Both the position numbers and the translations under genes were made by a program. Positions 8,717-18,033 of a stretch of DNA of 52,226 nucleotides are shown in pieces. A model generated the notes under the pieces. That model did not search any database. It saw only the letters and a list, made by a program, of their open reading frames with translations, and was not told the origin of the DNA. The first letter of the stretch is position 1, and the number at the start of each line of letters is the position of its first letter. This DNA is from Geobacter sp. (lineage in GTDB: Bacteria > Desulfobacterota > Desulfuromonadia > Geobacterales > Geobacteraceae): contig DNRQ01000048.1 of the NCBI GenBank assembly GCA_003499925.1, positions 1-52,226 on the forward strand, read 5' to 3'.

Positions 8717-9148
8717 GCGCAGTTATGAAACAGTTATAGAATCGGATACCCCCCAACATTTTACCGTGGGTGACGTTTAGCCTCCCCAACCCCAGCCTCC
8801 CACTTCCCCCCCGAAGGAAATCCACTTTGAATTTCTCGCTGTGACAGTTTGACATCCATGACAGCGCACCTTTCCGATCGCAGGAGTAAAAAACTCAGCA
8901 CACTATCATCCGTTTCCTGAGCACTCCACAGCGACCTCACCCCCATCGAGACACCCGCTTTTGCCAAGTTGCTGCAAGGAATTCCCGCAATCTTTTGTAG
9001 GGTTTTTACTGGCAATGACAAACCGCCAAGGGGTGGAATAATGGTGGCGTATTAAAGAACACACATCCGCATCGAGGGCCACGGGGAGCGGTATGGGCCG
9101 ATAGGCTACCGTTTCTGAATTAAAACGGTTCGAAATTGAGGTGACAGC
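8717..9148. other. Gap before the EPS locus
   Basis: No convincing gene. It includes a C-rich stretch near 8780-8815 and a modest ribosome site, GAGGTG, just before 9149. A promoter for the EPS locus is expected here, but no clear -35/-10 or sigma-54 site could be picked out. Confidence 0.4.
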
Positions 9149-10435
9149 ATGGCACCGTCCGGAACATTAGCCATAAATGGAGGAACTGCGGTGCGTACCG
9201 CACACTTTGCACCCTGGCCTTTTTTCGATCAACGCGAGGTTGCGGCCGCTATGGCTCCTCTGCAATCGGGACGAACCAATTACTGGAGTGGCGAGGAGGG
9301 GCGGGAGTTCGAGCGCGAATTTGCAGCCTTCGCCGGTTGCAAGTACGCCATTGTCCTCGCCAACGGCACAGTTGCGCTGGAACTCGCCCTGTACGCCATA
9401 GGGGTCGGTCCCGGGGACGATGTGGTGGTGGCCAGCCGCACTTTCATCGCCTCGGCCAGCTCCGTAGTGATGCGTGGTGCAAGGCCGGTGGTGGCCGACG
9501 TGGATCCGGTGAGCCAGAACATGTCAGCGGCGACCATCCGGCGTGCATTGACCCCGCGTACCAAGGCGATCGTGGCCGTTCACCTGGCAGGCTGGCCCTG
9601 CGACATGGACTCAATCATGGAGTTGGCACGGGAACACGGCCTCAAGGTGATCGAGGACTGTGCGCAGGCCCACGGAGCTTCCTACAAGGGGCGGCCGGTG
9701 GGCTCCCTGGGTGACGTGGCGGCCTTTTCCTTCTGCCAGGACAAGATCATAACCACCGGGGGCGAGGGAGGGTTGCTCACCACCAATGATGAGGAGCTAT
9801 GGCGCAGGGCTTGGGCCTATAAGGACCACGGCAAGAGCTTCGATGCGGTCTACAATCGGCCGCACCCGCCCGGATTCAGGTGGCTGCACGAGAGTTTCGG
9901 TACCAACTGGCGCTTAACCGAATCGCAGTCGGCGATTGGCAGGGTGCAGCTCGGGGCACTCCCGGAATGGAGCCGAAAACGGAACCGTAATGCCGCCCTG
10001 CTTAGCGAGGGGTTTGCCCGTATTCCCGCCCTGCGGGTGACCATACCTCCCGAGGGGATCCGTCACGCGTACTACAAATACTACGCCTTTGTCCGGCCCG
10101 ACCGGTTAAGGAGCGGCTGGGACCGGGACCGGATCATGAACGCCATAACGGCCGAGGGGGTCCCCTGTTTCAGCGGCAGCTGCAGTGAAATCTATCTGGA
10201 GAGGGCCTTCGAGGGGCTGCGACCTGATAAGCGGTTGCCGGTCGCCAAAGAACTCGGGGAGACAAGCCTCATGTTTCTCGTGCATCCGACCCTCTCAGAC
10301 GCCGATATGGCCGATACCTGCCGGGCCGTAGCAAAGGTTTTCCTGAAGGCGGATTTGAGAGGCAAACCAGGCGTTGCGCAAGATGCCGTTACCGCGCCGG
10401 CAACCCAGCCAGATTTCCCTGCCAGGTTTGGATGA
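9149..10435 (+). CDS. DegT/DnrJ/EryC1 sugar aminotransferase
   Basis: A 428-residue PLP-dependent aminotransferase that would convert a nucleotide-linked keto-sugar to an amino-sugar. Seen are LANGTVALELALYAIGVGPG (cofactor-phosphate region), the ED-x-AQAHGA segment, and FCQDKIITTGGEGG with the PLP lysine near residue 199. The length fits the family, with about 25 extra C-terminal residues. It starts the EPS locus and sits 58 bases before the CapD/WbpM-type dehydratase, whose 4-keto product is a natural substrate. A 4-aminotransferase role (PglE-like) is therefore likely but not proven. Confidence 0.88.
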   Translation: MAPSGTLAINGGTAVRTAHFAPWPFFDQREVAAAMAPLQSGRTNYWSGEEGREFEREFAAFAGCKYAIVLANGTVALELALYAIGVGPGDDVVVASRTFIASASSVVMRGARPVVADVDPVSQNMSAATIRRALTPRTKAIVAVHLAGWPCDMDSIMELAREHGLKVIEDCAQAHGASYKGRPVGSLGDVAAFSFCQDKIITTGGEGGLLTTNDEELWRRAWAYKDHGKSFDAVYNRPHPPGFRWLHESFGTNWRLTESQSAIGRVQLGALPEWSRKRNRNAALLSEGFARIPALRVTIPPEGIRHAYYKYYAFVRPDRLRSGWDRDRIMNAITAEGVPCFSGSCSEIYLERAFEGLRPDKRLPVAKELGETSLMFLVHPTLSDADMADTCRAVAKVFLKADLRGKPGVAQDAVTAPATQPDFPARFG

Positions 10436-10493
10436 CGAATTTGAAAGGCCATGCATTGACGTGATGTCTACTTCGAATCAGGTGGGGTAAATT

Positions 10494-12614
10494 GTGGATT
10501 CTATTTCTGCACAAACAGGCGACGGCAGCGAGTCCGATTCCGTCACTGGCGGCATGGCAAACAGGCTGTTTGCCCCGTCGGCACAGAAGCGTCTGCTGTT
10601 CTTCTTCCTATCGGATGCGCTTCTTATCGCGCTCTCCCTCTATCTTGCTTTCAACTTCCATTTTAATCTCTGGCTAGAGTCCCGCTCTCTGCTGCTGATC
10701 TCCCAGGCGCTTCCTTTTTTCATATTGGTCAAGCAGGCAACCTTTGCCGTCTTACGCGTCTACCGGATCAACTGGCGCTTCGTCGGCATCAACGAGCTCC
10801 ACACCATCGGCGTGGCGATTCCGACCGCCCAGATGATTCTTATGGCGCTTTTCCTGCTGCCGACTCCGAGCTTTTTGCCCACCCCCCTTTGCGCCATCTC
10901 CTTGCCGAGCAGCGTTTTCTTCCTGGACGGCATGCTGTCGTTTCTCTTCGTCTGCGCCCTGCGCATTTCCCGCCGCGTTTTCTTCGAGATCCTCCTGACC
11001 AAGACCGTCAGCTCCAAGGGCAAACGGACCCTGGTGGTGGGCGCCGGCCTGACCGGTGAGCTGGTGCTGCGAGACATGGCGCGGCGCAATTTCGCCGATT
11101 TTCTCCCCGTCGGCCTTCTGGACGACGACCCCATGAAGGCGGCCACCTATATACACGGTGTGCAGGTTCTCGGAACGGCGGATCGACTCCCCGAGTTGGT
11201 GGCCAAGCATGGTGTGGAGGTGATCGTCATTGCCATCCCCTCGACGCAATTCAAGGCGCTCCGCAAGATCTACCAGATGGCCAAGGCTGCGGGCGTGGAG
11301 CAGGTGAAACTGGTGCCCCGGATGTACAAAAACAACAAGCGCCTCGAAGTGGACATGAAAGACATTCAGGATATCGGCATCGAAGACCTGATCGGCAGGC
11401 AGTCGGTGGAGGTGGAGTCCGAGTGCATCGAGCAGATGCTGAGCGGCAAGTCGGTCCTCATCTCGGGCGCTTGCGGCTCCATAGGCTCCGAAATCGTGCG
11501 CCAGGTCTGCGGCTTTAATCCGACCGGGGTGGCGCTCTTTGAAATTGACGAGACCGAGCTTCACAACATGCAGCTCAGATTGACCAAGGAGTTCCCCGAG
11601 ATGGCCGGCAGGATTCACTATATCGTCGGCGATGTCAGGGACCAGGTGCGATTGAGGGAGGTGTTGGGCTCCTTAAGGCCGCAGCTCGTGTTCCATTGCG
11701 CCGCCTACAAGCACGTGCCGATGATGGAGCACAACGCCTCGGAGGCGGTAAAGGTAAACATCTTCGGTACCTACCATCTGGCCGGGGCAGCGCTGGAGAG
11801 CGGTGTGGAGAAGTTCATCATGATCTCGACCGACAAGGCGGTGCGCCCCACCAGCATCATGGGGGCCACCAAGCGGGTTGCGGAGTTCGTCTGCAGCGCC
11901 TTCAGCCAAGCCGGTCAAACGGAATTCACCTCGGTCCGCTTCGGCAATGTGCTCGGCAGCCGCGGCAGCGTGCTGCCGCTTTTCATGGAGCAGCTGAAAA
12001 ACGGCGGTCCGATCACGGTAACAGACAAAGAGATGACGCGTTTTTTCATGACTATTCCCGAGGCGGTATCGCTCGTTCTGCAGGCGGCCGTGATAGGGAA
12101 AAACGGTGAGGTGATGGTGCTCGACATGGGGGAGCCGGTGCGGGTCGTGCAGCTGGCCGAGGAGCTTATCCGACTGCACGGTTTGAAGCCGTACGAAGAC
12201 ATTCCGATCCGGTTTATCGGCTTGAGGCCGGGTGAGAAGCTTTTCGAGGAGATTCTCACCGCCGAGGAGGGGACGACGTCCACCAGGCACCAAAAGATAT
12301 TCGCGGCACGCAGCAGCAACCATACCATGGGGCAATTGGAGGAGATGCTGAGGGATTTCACCGGGTTGCCTGAAACGGTGCCCGGAGACGACTGCCAAAA
12401 GCTGGTCAGGGCGGCGCTGGAGAAGCATGTGCAACACTTCCTGGCAAAGGGGCAACCCGCCGACACCGGCCTCGCGAGAGCACCAAAAGAAGTGCCTGCA
12501 AAAACAGAGAGTTCAGTGGAAGGCGATCTGCGCCATCTTGTAGAGGACGAGGCTTTTTTTGCCTTCATAGCGAAACTTCGCGAGCTCAATGGACAAGCCT
12601 CCAAAGGCGTTTGA
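10494..12614 (+). CDS. CapD/WbpM-type membrane nucleotide-sugar 4,6-dehydratase
   Basis: A 706-residue inner-membrane enzyme of the long CapD/WbpM/PglF class. It has about four N-terminal membrane segments (residues 35-165), a first Rossmann-like CoA-binding domain (from VVGAGLTGELVL), then the SDR domain with SGACGSIGSE near 323 and the active-site region STDKAVRPTS...MGATKR near 445. These enzymes make UDP-4-keto-6-deoxy sugars from UDP-GlcNAc. The start is a GTG at 10494 preceded by GGTGGGGT. About 90 extra C-terminal residues look like a low-complexity tail. Its position next to an aminotransferase suggests a 4-amino-4,6-dideoxy sugar, with acetylation possibly by the PglD-like protein at 46728. 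Confidence 0.92.
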   Translation: MDSISAQTGDGSESDSVTGGMANRLFAPSAQKRLLFFFLSDALLIALSLYLAFNFHFNLWLESRSLLLISQALPFFILVKQATFAVLRVYRINWRFVGINELHTIGVAIPTAQMILMALFLLPTPSFLPTPLCAISLPSSVFFLDGMLSFLFVCALRISRRVFFEILLTKTVSSKGKRTLVVGAGLTGELVLRDMARRNFADFLPVGLLDDDPMKAATYIHGVQVLGTADRLPELVAKHGVEVIVIAIPSTQFKALRKIYQMAKAAGVEQVKLVPRMYKNNKRLEVDMKDIQDIGIEDLIGRQSVEVESECIEQMLSGKSVLISGACGSIGSEIVRQVCGFNPTGVALFEIDETELHNMQLRLTKEFPEMAGRIHYIVGDVRDQVRLREVLGSLRPQLVFHCAAYKHVPMMEHNASEAVKVNIFGTYHLAGAALESGVEKFIMISTDKAVRPTSIMGATKRVAEFVCSAFSQAGQTEFTSVRFGNVLGSRGSVLPLFMEQLKNGGPITVTDKEMTRFFMTIPEAVSLVLQAAVIGKNGEVMVLDMGEPVRVVQLAEELIRLHGLKPYEDIPIRFIGLRPGEKLFEEILTAEEGTTSTRHQKIFAARSSNHTMGQLEEMLRDFTGLPETVPGDDCQKLVRAALEKHVQHFLAKGQPADTGLARAPKEVPAKTESSVEGDLRHLVEDEAFFAFIAKLRELNGQASKGV

Positions 12615-12678
12615 ACCGGGCGTCATCTGATTGCAGCGCCTTTTTCAGGCTAAACATTTTTTCCAGAAGGGAAACATC

Positions 12679-13713
12679 ATGACCCAAGGCCTCTCCCTGA
12701 TAACGCTCCTTTTATGGGTCACGGTCTCCGGCTGCGCCAGGTACAGCGACCTTCCGGCCGGAACGCTGCAGCTCATCGGACCCCCGGTGCTGGCGAGGGA
12801 GGAGGTCTCCGTGCCCGCGCCCCCTCACGAGCCCCCCCCTGCCAGGGAATACCGGGTCGGATCGGGCGATGTGCTGCTGGTCAGCGTGAGCGGCAGGCCG
12901 GAGTTCTCTGTAACCACGCCGGGGGGAGCCGGCAGGGTGCAGGGGAGCCGGGTGGACGGCTCCGGCGCGCTCCACCTCCCGCTGCTGGGGAGCGTTCAGG
13001 TCGAGGGGCTGACCCTCTCCGAGATAGAGCAAAAACTGACAGCGGTGCTGAAAAAGTACCTTCAGGAGCCCTGGGTCGTGGTGGAGGTGGCGGAGTACAA
13101 GAGCGCGCCGCTCTTTCTCCTGGGGCAGTTCAAGGCCTCCGGCACCTATTATCTGGATCGGCCAATGACCCTCATGCAGGGGGTGGCGCTCGGCAACGGC
13201 TTCGATACGGCGGCCAATCTCAAGGGCGCAAGGCTCACCAGAGGCGGCAGGATCATTCCGGTGGATCTGTACGCCCTCCTTTCAAACGGCGATGTCGGCC
13301 AGAATATCTGGCTTAAGGGGGGGGACACCGTCTATATCCCGGACAACAGGAATCAGCAGGTTTTCATCTTCGGCGCCGTGAAAAAGCCCGGTGCCGTTGC
13401 CATGCCTCCGGGCGGGTTTAATCTCGCCCAGGCCATAGCCAGCGCGGAGTTGAGGGACACGGGTTACGACTTCAGGCATGTGAGGATCATCCGCTCCCTC
13501 TCCACCACCCGCGGGGAGCTGATGGTAGTCGACTACGACCGGGTGCTGAGGGGCGAGGCGCTGCCGATGCAGCTGTCGGAAGGGGACATCATCTATGTCC
13601 CGAAGAGCGGTTTCGGCACCTGGAACGATGTGATAGCGGAAATCCTCCCCTCCCTGCAGGCGGTGAGCGCGATCCTGCAGCCCTTTGTGCAGATACGCTT
13701 TTTGAGCAAATGA
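12679..13713 (+). CDS. Polysaccharide export lipoprotein, Wza-like
   Basis: A 344-residue outer-membrane export protein. The ATG at 12679 is chosen because it follows AGAAGGG and gives a lipoprotein signal ending VSGC (Cys19); an in-frame start at 12631 would bury the signal. A poly_export domain begins at YRVGSGDVLLVSVSGRPEF, followed by SLBB-type repeats (FLLGQFKASGTYYLDRP, then FIFGAVKKPGAV). It would form the outer-membrane channel for the polymer and pair with the Wzc-like protein encoded 28 bases downstream. The C-terminus (AILQPFVQIRF) could be the amphipathic helix seen in Wza. Confidence 0.9.
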   Translation: MTQGLSLITLLLWVTVSGCARYSDLPAGTLQLIGPPVLAREEVSVPAPPHEPPPAREYRVGSGDVLLVSVSGRPEFSVTTPGGAGRVQGSRVDGSGALHLPLLGSVQVEGLTLSEIEQKLTAVLKKYLQEPWVVVEVAEYKSAPLFLLGQFKASGTYYLDRPMTLMQGVALGNGFDTAANLKGARLTRGGRIIPVDLYALLSNGDVGQNIWLKGGDTVYIPDNRNQQVFIFGAVKKPGAVAMPPGGFNLAQAIASAELRDTGYDFRHVRIIRSLSTTRGELMVVDYDRVLRGEALPMQLSEGDIIYVPKSGFGTWNDVIAEILPSLQAVSAILQPFVQIRFLSK

Positions 13714-13741
13714 TCAACCAACCTTTTGTAGAGGTCAGCGC

Positions 13742-16048
13742 ATGAATCAGCAGTTGCAGTTGCCACAGCCGGAGGAGGTTCACCTTCAGGACTACCTGAA
13801 CGTCATCTGGAGGCGCAGGTATACCTTCCTGGTCTCGTTCCTTGTCGTCTTCATCGCTGTCGCCCTCTATACCTTCCGGGTTGCTCCGATGTACGAGTCC
13901 ACAGCGACACTATTTGTAAAGGATGACAAGGGAAAGATCGGTCAGATGGGCGATCTGATGCTCAATGCAGCGGCCCCCGTGGACTCCGAGCTGGAGATAC
14001 TGAAGTCCCGCAGTAACGCGGAGAAGGTCGTGTCGACGCTGCACATCGACTGGCGCATCCACGACCATTCCAAAGGGGTGCAGTGCAAGATCGTGGAATT
14101 CACTTCCACTGCCAAAGAGCCGAACTACCTGGTGCAGCTTTCCGGCAGCGATGCCTATGTGGTGAGGGATGGGGACGGGAATCTCGTCGGTCGCGGTGTA
14201 AACGGGGCCTTGATGCGCGGCAAAGGTATGACCCTGCTGCTCAAGGACCTCAAGGGCACCAGGGGTGACACTTTCCGGCTCGCGCTTCTCAACTTCAACG
14301 GAGCAGTGGAGCGATTGAGAAAGGCGGTCAGGGCCGCTGAAGTTGGCAAGAAGACCAATGTCATTTCGATTTCCTACCGGGACCGGAATCCGCAGCTGGC
14401 AAGAGATGTGGTGAATACGCTGGTGCAGGCCTACCTGGACCAGGGGGTGGCGCTCAAGGCCGAGGAGGCGACCCGCACCATCGGCTTCGTGGAGGAGCAG
14501 CTTGAGGCAGTCAAGGTGGATCTGGAGGGGGCCGAGAAGAATCTCGAAGCCTACAAGAGCGGTTCCGGAGTGATCCAGCTCGACGCGGAGGCCCAGAGCC
14601 TGATTCAGACACTGGCCGATGCGGAGAAGCAAAAAACCAACGTAACGCTGCAGAAAAAACAGGTGGAATTTGCCCTGGCATCTTTCAAGGATGCACGCAG
14701 AAGGGGTGCTGTCTATTCCCCTGCGCCGCTGCGCAATGACCCGCTGGTCGAAGGGATGGCCACGAAGCTCGCGGAGCTCGAGGTGCAGAAGAGGGGCCTC
14801 ATGTCAGAGAGCACCGAGAGCCACCCCGGCGTAAAGGTTGTGCAGGGGCAGATCGACGAGGTGCAGAAGAAGATCCAGGCCACGTATGAATCAACGTTGA
14901 GTAGCCTGATCAGACAGGAGGACCAGATCTCCAGGCAGATCGCCAGGTACGACACCGGCTTGAAAAAGCTCCCGGTAGCGGAGAGGGACCTGGCCCGCCT
15001 GATGCGGCTTACCAAGGTCAACTCGGACATATACACCTTTTTGCTGCAAAAGCACGAAGAGGCGCGTATCGCCAAGGCGTCTACCATCAGCAACATAAAG
15101 GTGGTGGATCAGGCGATAGCTGCGGACAATCCGGTGACGCCGCAGAAAAAGAAGAACCTGTTGCTGGGTTTCCTGGTGGGTGGCATGTGCGGGGTGGGGT
15201 TCTGTTTTTTCAGGGAATATCTGGACGACACGCTGAAGAATCCGGACGATGCCAAGAGGACGCTCGCCCTGCCTTTTCTGGCTCTCATTCCCTTTATCTC
15301 AGGGAAGGATGGCCCGGAGTCCATGGTGGCGCACTACGCTCCGAGATCGCGGGCTTCGGAGGCTTTCCGCGGCCTGAGGACCGCCCTGCACTTCAGCGCG
15401 CTGAACAAGAAGAAGCAGGTACTGCTCATCACGAGCAGCTTTGCCGGGGAAGGGAAGTCCACGGTGGCGCTCAATCTCGCCATCACCCTCACCCAGACCG
15501 GTGCCCACGTGCTCTTCGTCGACTGTGACCTGCGCCGCTCCTCCCTGAAAACGAAGGCCGTTTTTACGCGGGAGAACGGGCTCACGGAGGTACTGACTGG
15601 CGATATTTTGCCGAGTGCAGCTGTGCAGGCGATAGAGACCGGTGGGCCTTACGTGCTGAAATCGGGGGCGATCCCCCCGAACCCGGCTGAACTGCTAGGT
15701 TCCGAGGCGATGGCCCGCTTCATAGAGGAAATGCGCGGTATCTACGATTACATCGTCATAGATACTCCGCCTGTTCTGGCCGTCACCGACGCGCCCGTTC
15801 TCACCCCGCTTGCCGACCTGGTGCTCATCGTTCTTGAGGCGGGAAGGGTCCCGGCAAAGGCTGCCCAGAGGACGAAGGAGATGCTTTTAGCCGCTGCTGC
15901 GCCGGTGGCGGGTATCGTCGTCTCTGATAAGAAGTCATGTTCAGCCGGCTATGGCTATGGCTATGGTTATGGGTACGGATACGGTGTTGATGCAGAGAAA
16001 GAGAAACCATGGTGGAGGTTTGGCAAAGAAAGGCAAAGCTGTTCTTGA
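13742..16048 (+). CDS. Wzc-like chain-length determinant and tyrosine autokinase
   Basis: A 768-residue inner-membrane polysaccharide co-polymerase fused to a bacterial tyrosine kinase. It has an N-terminal Wzz domain with a membrane segment at residues 32-50, long periplasmic coiled coils (about 230-430), a second membrane segment near 473-490, then the BY-kinase domain with Walker A (FAGEGKST, near 565), Walker A' (LFVDCDLRRSS) and Walker B (YIVIDTPP). The C-terminus carries a run of alternating Gly-Tyr near residue 735, supplying six closely spaced tyrosines for autophosphorylation. It would control chain length and export together with the Wza-like lipoprotein. No partner tyrosine phosphatase is seen in the window. 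Confidence 0.93.
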   Translation: MNQQLQLPQPEEVHLQDYLNVIWRRRYTFLVSFLVVFIAVALYTFRVAPMYESTATLFVKDDKGKIGQMGDLMLNAAAPVDSELEILKSRSNAEKVVSTLHIDWRIHDHSKGVQCKIVEFTSTAKEPNYLVQLSGSDAYVVRDGDGNLVGRGVNGALMRGKGMTLLLKDLKGTRGDTFRLALLNFNGAVERLRKAVRAAEVGKKTNVISISYRDRNPQLARDVVNTLVQAYLDQGVALKAEEATRTIGFVEEQLEAVKVDLEGAEKNLEAYKSGSGVIQLDAEAQSLIQTLADAEKQKTNVTLQKKQVEFALASFKDARRRGAVYSPAPLRNDPLVEGMATKLAELEVQKRGLMSESTESHPGVKVVQGQIDEVQKKIQATYESTLSSLIRQEDQISRQIARYDTGLKKLPVAERDLARLMRLTKVNSDIYTFLLQKHEEARIAKASTISNIKVVDQAIAADNPVTPQKKKNLLLGFLVGGMCGVGFCFFREYLDDTLKNPDDAKRTLALPFLALIPFISGKDGPESMVAHYAPRSRASEAFRGLRTALHFSALNKKKQVLLITSSFAGEGKSTVALNLAITLTQTGAHVLFVDCDLRRSSLKTKAVFTRENGLTEVLTGDILPSAAVQAIETGGPYVLKSGAIPPNPAELLGSEAMARFIEEMRGIYDYIVIDTPPVLAVTDAPVLTPLADLVLIVLEAGRVPAKAAQRTKEMLLAAAAPVAGIVVSDKKSCSAGYGYGYGYGYGYGVDAEKEKPWWRFGKERQSCS
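15945..15985 (+). repeat. GGCTAT-type hexamer repeat encoding Gly-Tyr tail
   Basis: Degenerate tandem hexamers (GGCTAT, GGTTAT, GGGTAC, GGATAC) at the 3' end of the kinase gene encode the Tyr-Gly tail. Synonymous differences between units suggest an old repeat or selection for tyrosine number rather than recent slippage. Confidence 0.85.
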
Positions 16049-16143
16049 GGAGCCAAGGGCAGGGATACGTTTTTGGAGGTTGTAGAAACCGTCTGTCATG
16101 CCGTGCAGAACCTACGCTTGACGACAGAGAAAGGGCCAAATCC

Positions 16144-17217
16144 ATGACCAATAATGCATGCAGAAATTTCGCATTAATCGGAGCGGGGGGTTATATCGCC
16201 CCAAGGCACATGAGAGCCATTCGAGACACCGGCAACCGGCTTGCCGCCGCAGTCGACAGAAGCGACTCGGTCGGGATCCTCGACGGCTACTCTTATAAGG
16301 TTTCCTTCTTCACCGAATTCGAGCGCTTCGACCGTCACGTCGAGAAGTTGCGCCGGTTGGAAGAGGATAAGCGCATCCACTATGTCAGCATCTGCTCTCC
16401 CAACTACTTGCACGACGCCCATATGCGCTTCGCCCTGCGCGTCGGCGCCGACGCCATCTGTGAGAAGCCGCTGGTCTTAAACCCCTGGAACCTGGACGCC
16501 CTCGCGGAACTAGAACAGGAAACCGGCAAGCGGATCTACAACATTTTGCAGCTTCGGGTCCACCCGGCGATCGTCGCACTGAGGGAAAAAATCCGCAGCG
16601 CCCAGAAGGGGAAAAAGTTTGCTATAGACCTGACCTACATCACCTCGCGCGGCAACTGGTATTTCGCCTCATGGAAGGGGGATCACAGCAAATCCGGCGG
16701 GGTCGCCACCAACATCGGAGTCCACTTCTTCGACATGCTGATGTGGATTTTCGGAGACGTCAAGCGTCACGAGGTGCACCTGGCAGAACATAGCAAAATG
16801 GCCGGTTACCTGGAGTTGGAAAATGCCGACGTGCGTTGGTTCCTATCTGTGGACAATCAGGACCTGCCCGAGGAGGTCAGGTCTGCAGGGAAGACCACCT
16901 ACCGTTCCTTGCTCTTCAACGGGGAAGAATTCGAATTTTCCGAGGGGTTCACCGACCTGCACACCGTGGTCTACCAGGATATCCTTGCCGGCCGAGGTTT
17001 TGGGCTCGCCGATGCCCGTCCGTCGATCAACTTGGTGCACGAACTCCGCAACACGGCACCGGCTCCTGGCAGCTGCATGCACCCGTTTGTGAAGTACCGG
17101 AGGCTGGGAGGCGATCCGTGGAGCTTGAATCGTGAAGGATCGGGAAAGGACGCTCCCCTGGCCACGGCTTTCTACGACGAGCAATCGATGCTCTGCATCT
17201 TTCCAAGAGAGATCTGA
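16144..17217 (+). CDS. wlbA: UDP-GlcNAcA 3-oxidase (WlbA/WbpB)
   Basis: A Gfo/Idh/MocA oxidoreductase that oxidises C3 of UDP-N-acetylglucosaminuronic acid. The ATG at 16144 places the NAD-binding motif (FALIGAGGYIAPRH) at the N-terminus; the longer open frame from 16009 adds a nonsense leader. EKPLV lies near residue 106. The WlbA-typical block TYITSRGNWYFASWKGDHS followed by GGVATNIGVHFFD separates this from generic Gfo/Idh proteins. The 357 residues are about 40 longer than the usual 316, owing to a C-terminal extension after LVHELRN. It is followed by the WlbB acetyltransferase and WlbC aminotransferase. Confidence 0.9.
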   Translation: MTNNACRNFALIGAGGYIAPRHMRAIRDTGNRLAAAVDRSDSVGILDGYSYKVSFFTEFERFDRHVEKLRRLEEDKRIHYVSICSPNYLHDAHMRFALRVGADAICEKPLVLNPWNLDALAELEQETGKRIYNILQLRVHPAIVALREKIRSAQKGKKFAIDLTYITSRGNWYFASWKGDHSKSGGVATNIGVHFFDMLMWIFGDVKRHEVHLAEHSKMAGYLELENADVRWFLSVDNQDLPEEVRSAGKTTYRSLLFNGEEFEFSEGFTDLHTVVYQDILAGRGFGLADARPSINLVHELRNTAPAPGSCMHPFVKYRRLGGDPWSLNREGSGKDAPLATAFYDEQSMLCIFPREI

Positions 17218-17319
17218 ATATGCTCCTTCTGTCATGCCAGAGCCATTCAAACCGGCGTCCGCGGTCTCGTCACCGCTGATTAAATTACTATGGCCACGGT
17301 GCCATGAGAGGAACAAGCT

Positions 17320-18009
17320 ATGACAAGCGATCAGGATTTTTTTGTTCATGAATCCTCCTACGTCGATTACGGAGCTACTGTGGGGAAAGGCACCAAGATA
17401 TGGCATTTTTCCCATGTCTTGTCCGGTGCGTGCATCGGGGAGCGCTGCAGCCTTGGGCAGAATGTGTCGGTGGCCGGTGGCACGAAGATTGGCAGCAACG
17501 TGAAGGTGCAGAACAATGTCTCCATCTACGAGGGAACCATCATCGAGGACGATGTATTCCTCGGTCCGTCCTGCGTTCTTACCAATGTCACCAATCCGCG
17601 CTCACAGGTGGTGCGCCGTTCCCTTTACGAAATCACCGTCTTGCGGCGAGGTTGCTCCATCGGCGCCAATGCAACGGTCGTGTGCGGCGTCATCATTGGC
17701 AGGTATGCGTTCGTCGGTGCCGGGGCGGTGGTAGCCAAGGACGTGCCCGATTACGCCCTGATGGTCGGTGTGCCCGCCCGCCAGAAAGGGTGGATGAGCC
17801 GGCACGGCCATATTTTGAAGAATCCTGATGCGCAGGGGATCATGACCTGTCCCGAAAGCGGCCTACGCTATCGATTGCACAATGAACAATCCAATCACGA
17901 GCCGCAGTCCGCAAGTGTTCTTCGTTGTCTCGATCTGGACGAGGATGCGTCACTCCCCGAAGAGTTGGCTGTTGGGAAGACCTTTTACGATAACTTAAAA
18001 GACCGATGA
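17320..18009 (+). CDS. wlbB: UDP-GlcNAc3NA N-acetyltransferase (WlbB/WbpD)
   Basis: A left-handed beta-helix acetyltransferase that acetylates the new 3-amino group of the uronic acid. Hexapeptide turns are evident from VDYGATVGKGTKIWHFSHV through SIYEGTIIEDDVFLGPSCVL to GAGAVVAKDVPDYALMVGVP. The 229 residues include about 35 beyond the usual end, with a CPESGLRY segment common in this subgroup. It follows wlbA by 102 bases and precedes wlbC by 24, so the three are probably co-transcribed. Confidence 0.9.
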   Translation: MTSDQDFFVHESSYVDYGATVGKGTKIWHFSHVLSGACIGERCSLGQNVSVAGGTKIGSNVKVQNNVSIYEGTIIEDDVFLGPSCVLTNVTNPRSQVVRRSLYEITVLRRGCSIGANATVVCGVIIGRYAFVGAGAVVAKDVPDYALMVGVPARQKGWMSRHGHILKNPDAQGIMTCPESGLRYRLHNEQSNHEPQSASVLRCLDLDEDASLPEELAVGKTFYDNLKDR

Positions 18010-18033
18010 CATGCGCGTCACGAGGTTCATTTA

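Noticed and set aside
8761..9021. Minus-strand frame of 86 codons before the EPS locus
   Set aside because: No ribosome site, no recognised motif, and it overlaps C-rich repeat-like sequence.
10752..11618. Minus-strand frame of 288 codons
   Set aside because: Antisense shadow of the CapD-type dehydratase; composition is His/Gln-rich as expected for a shadow frame.
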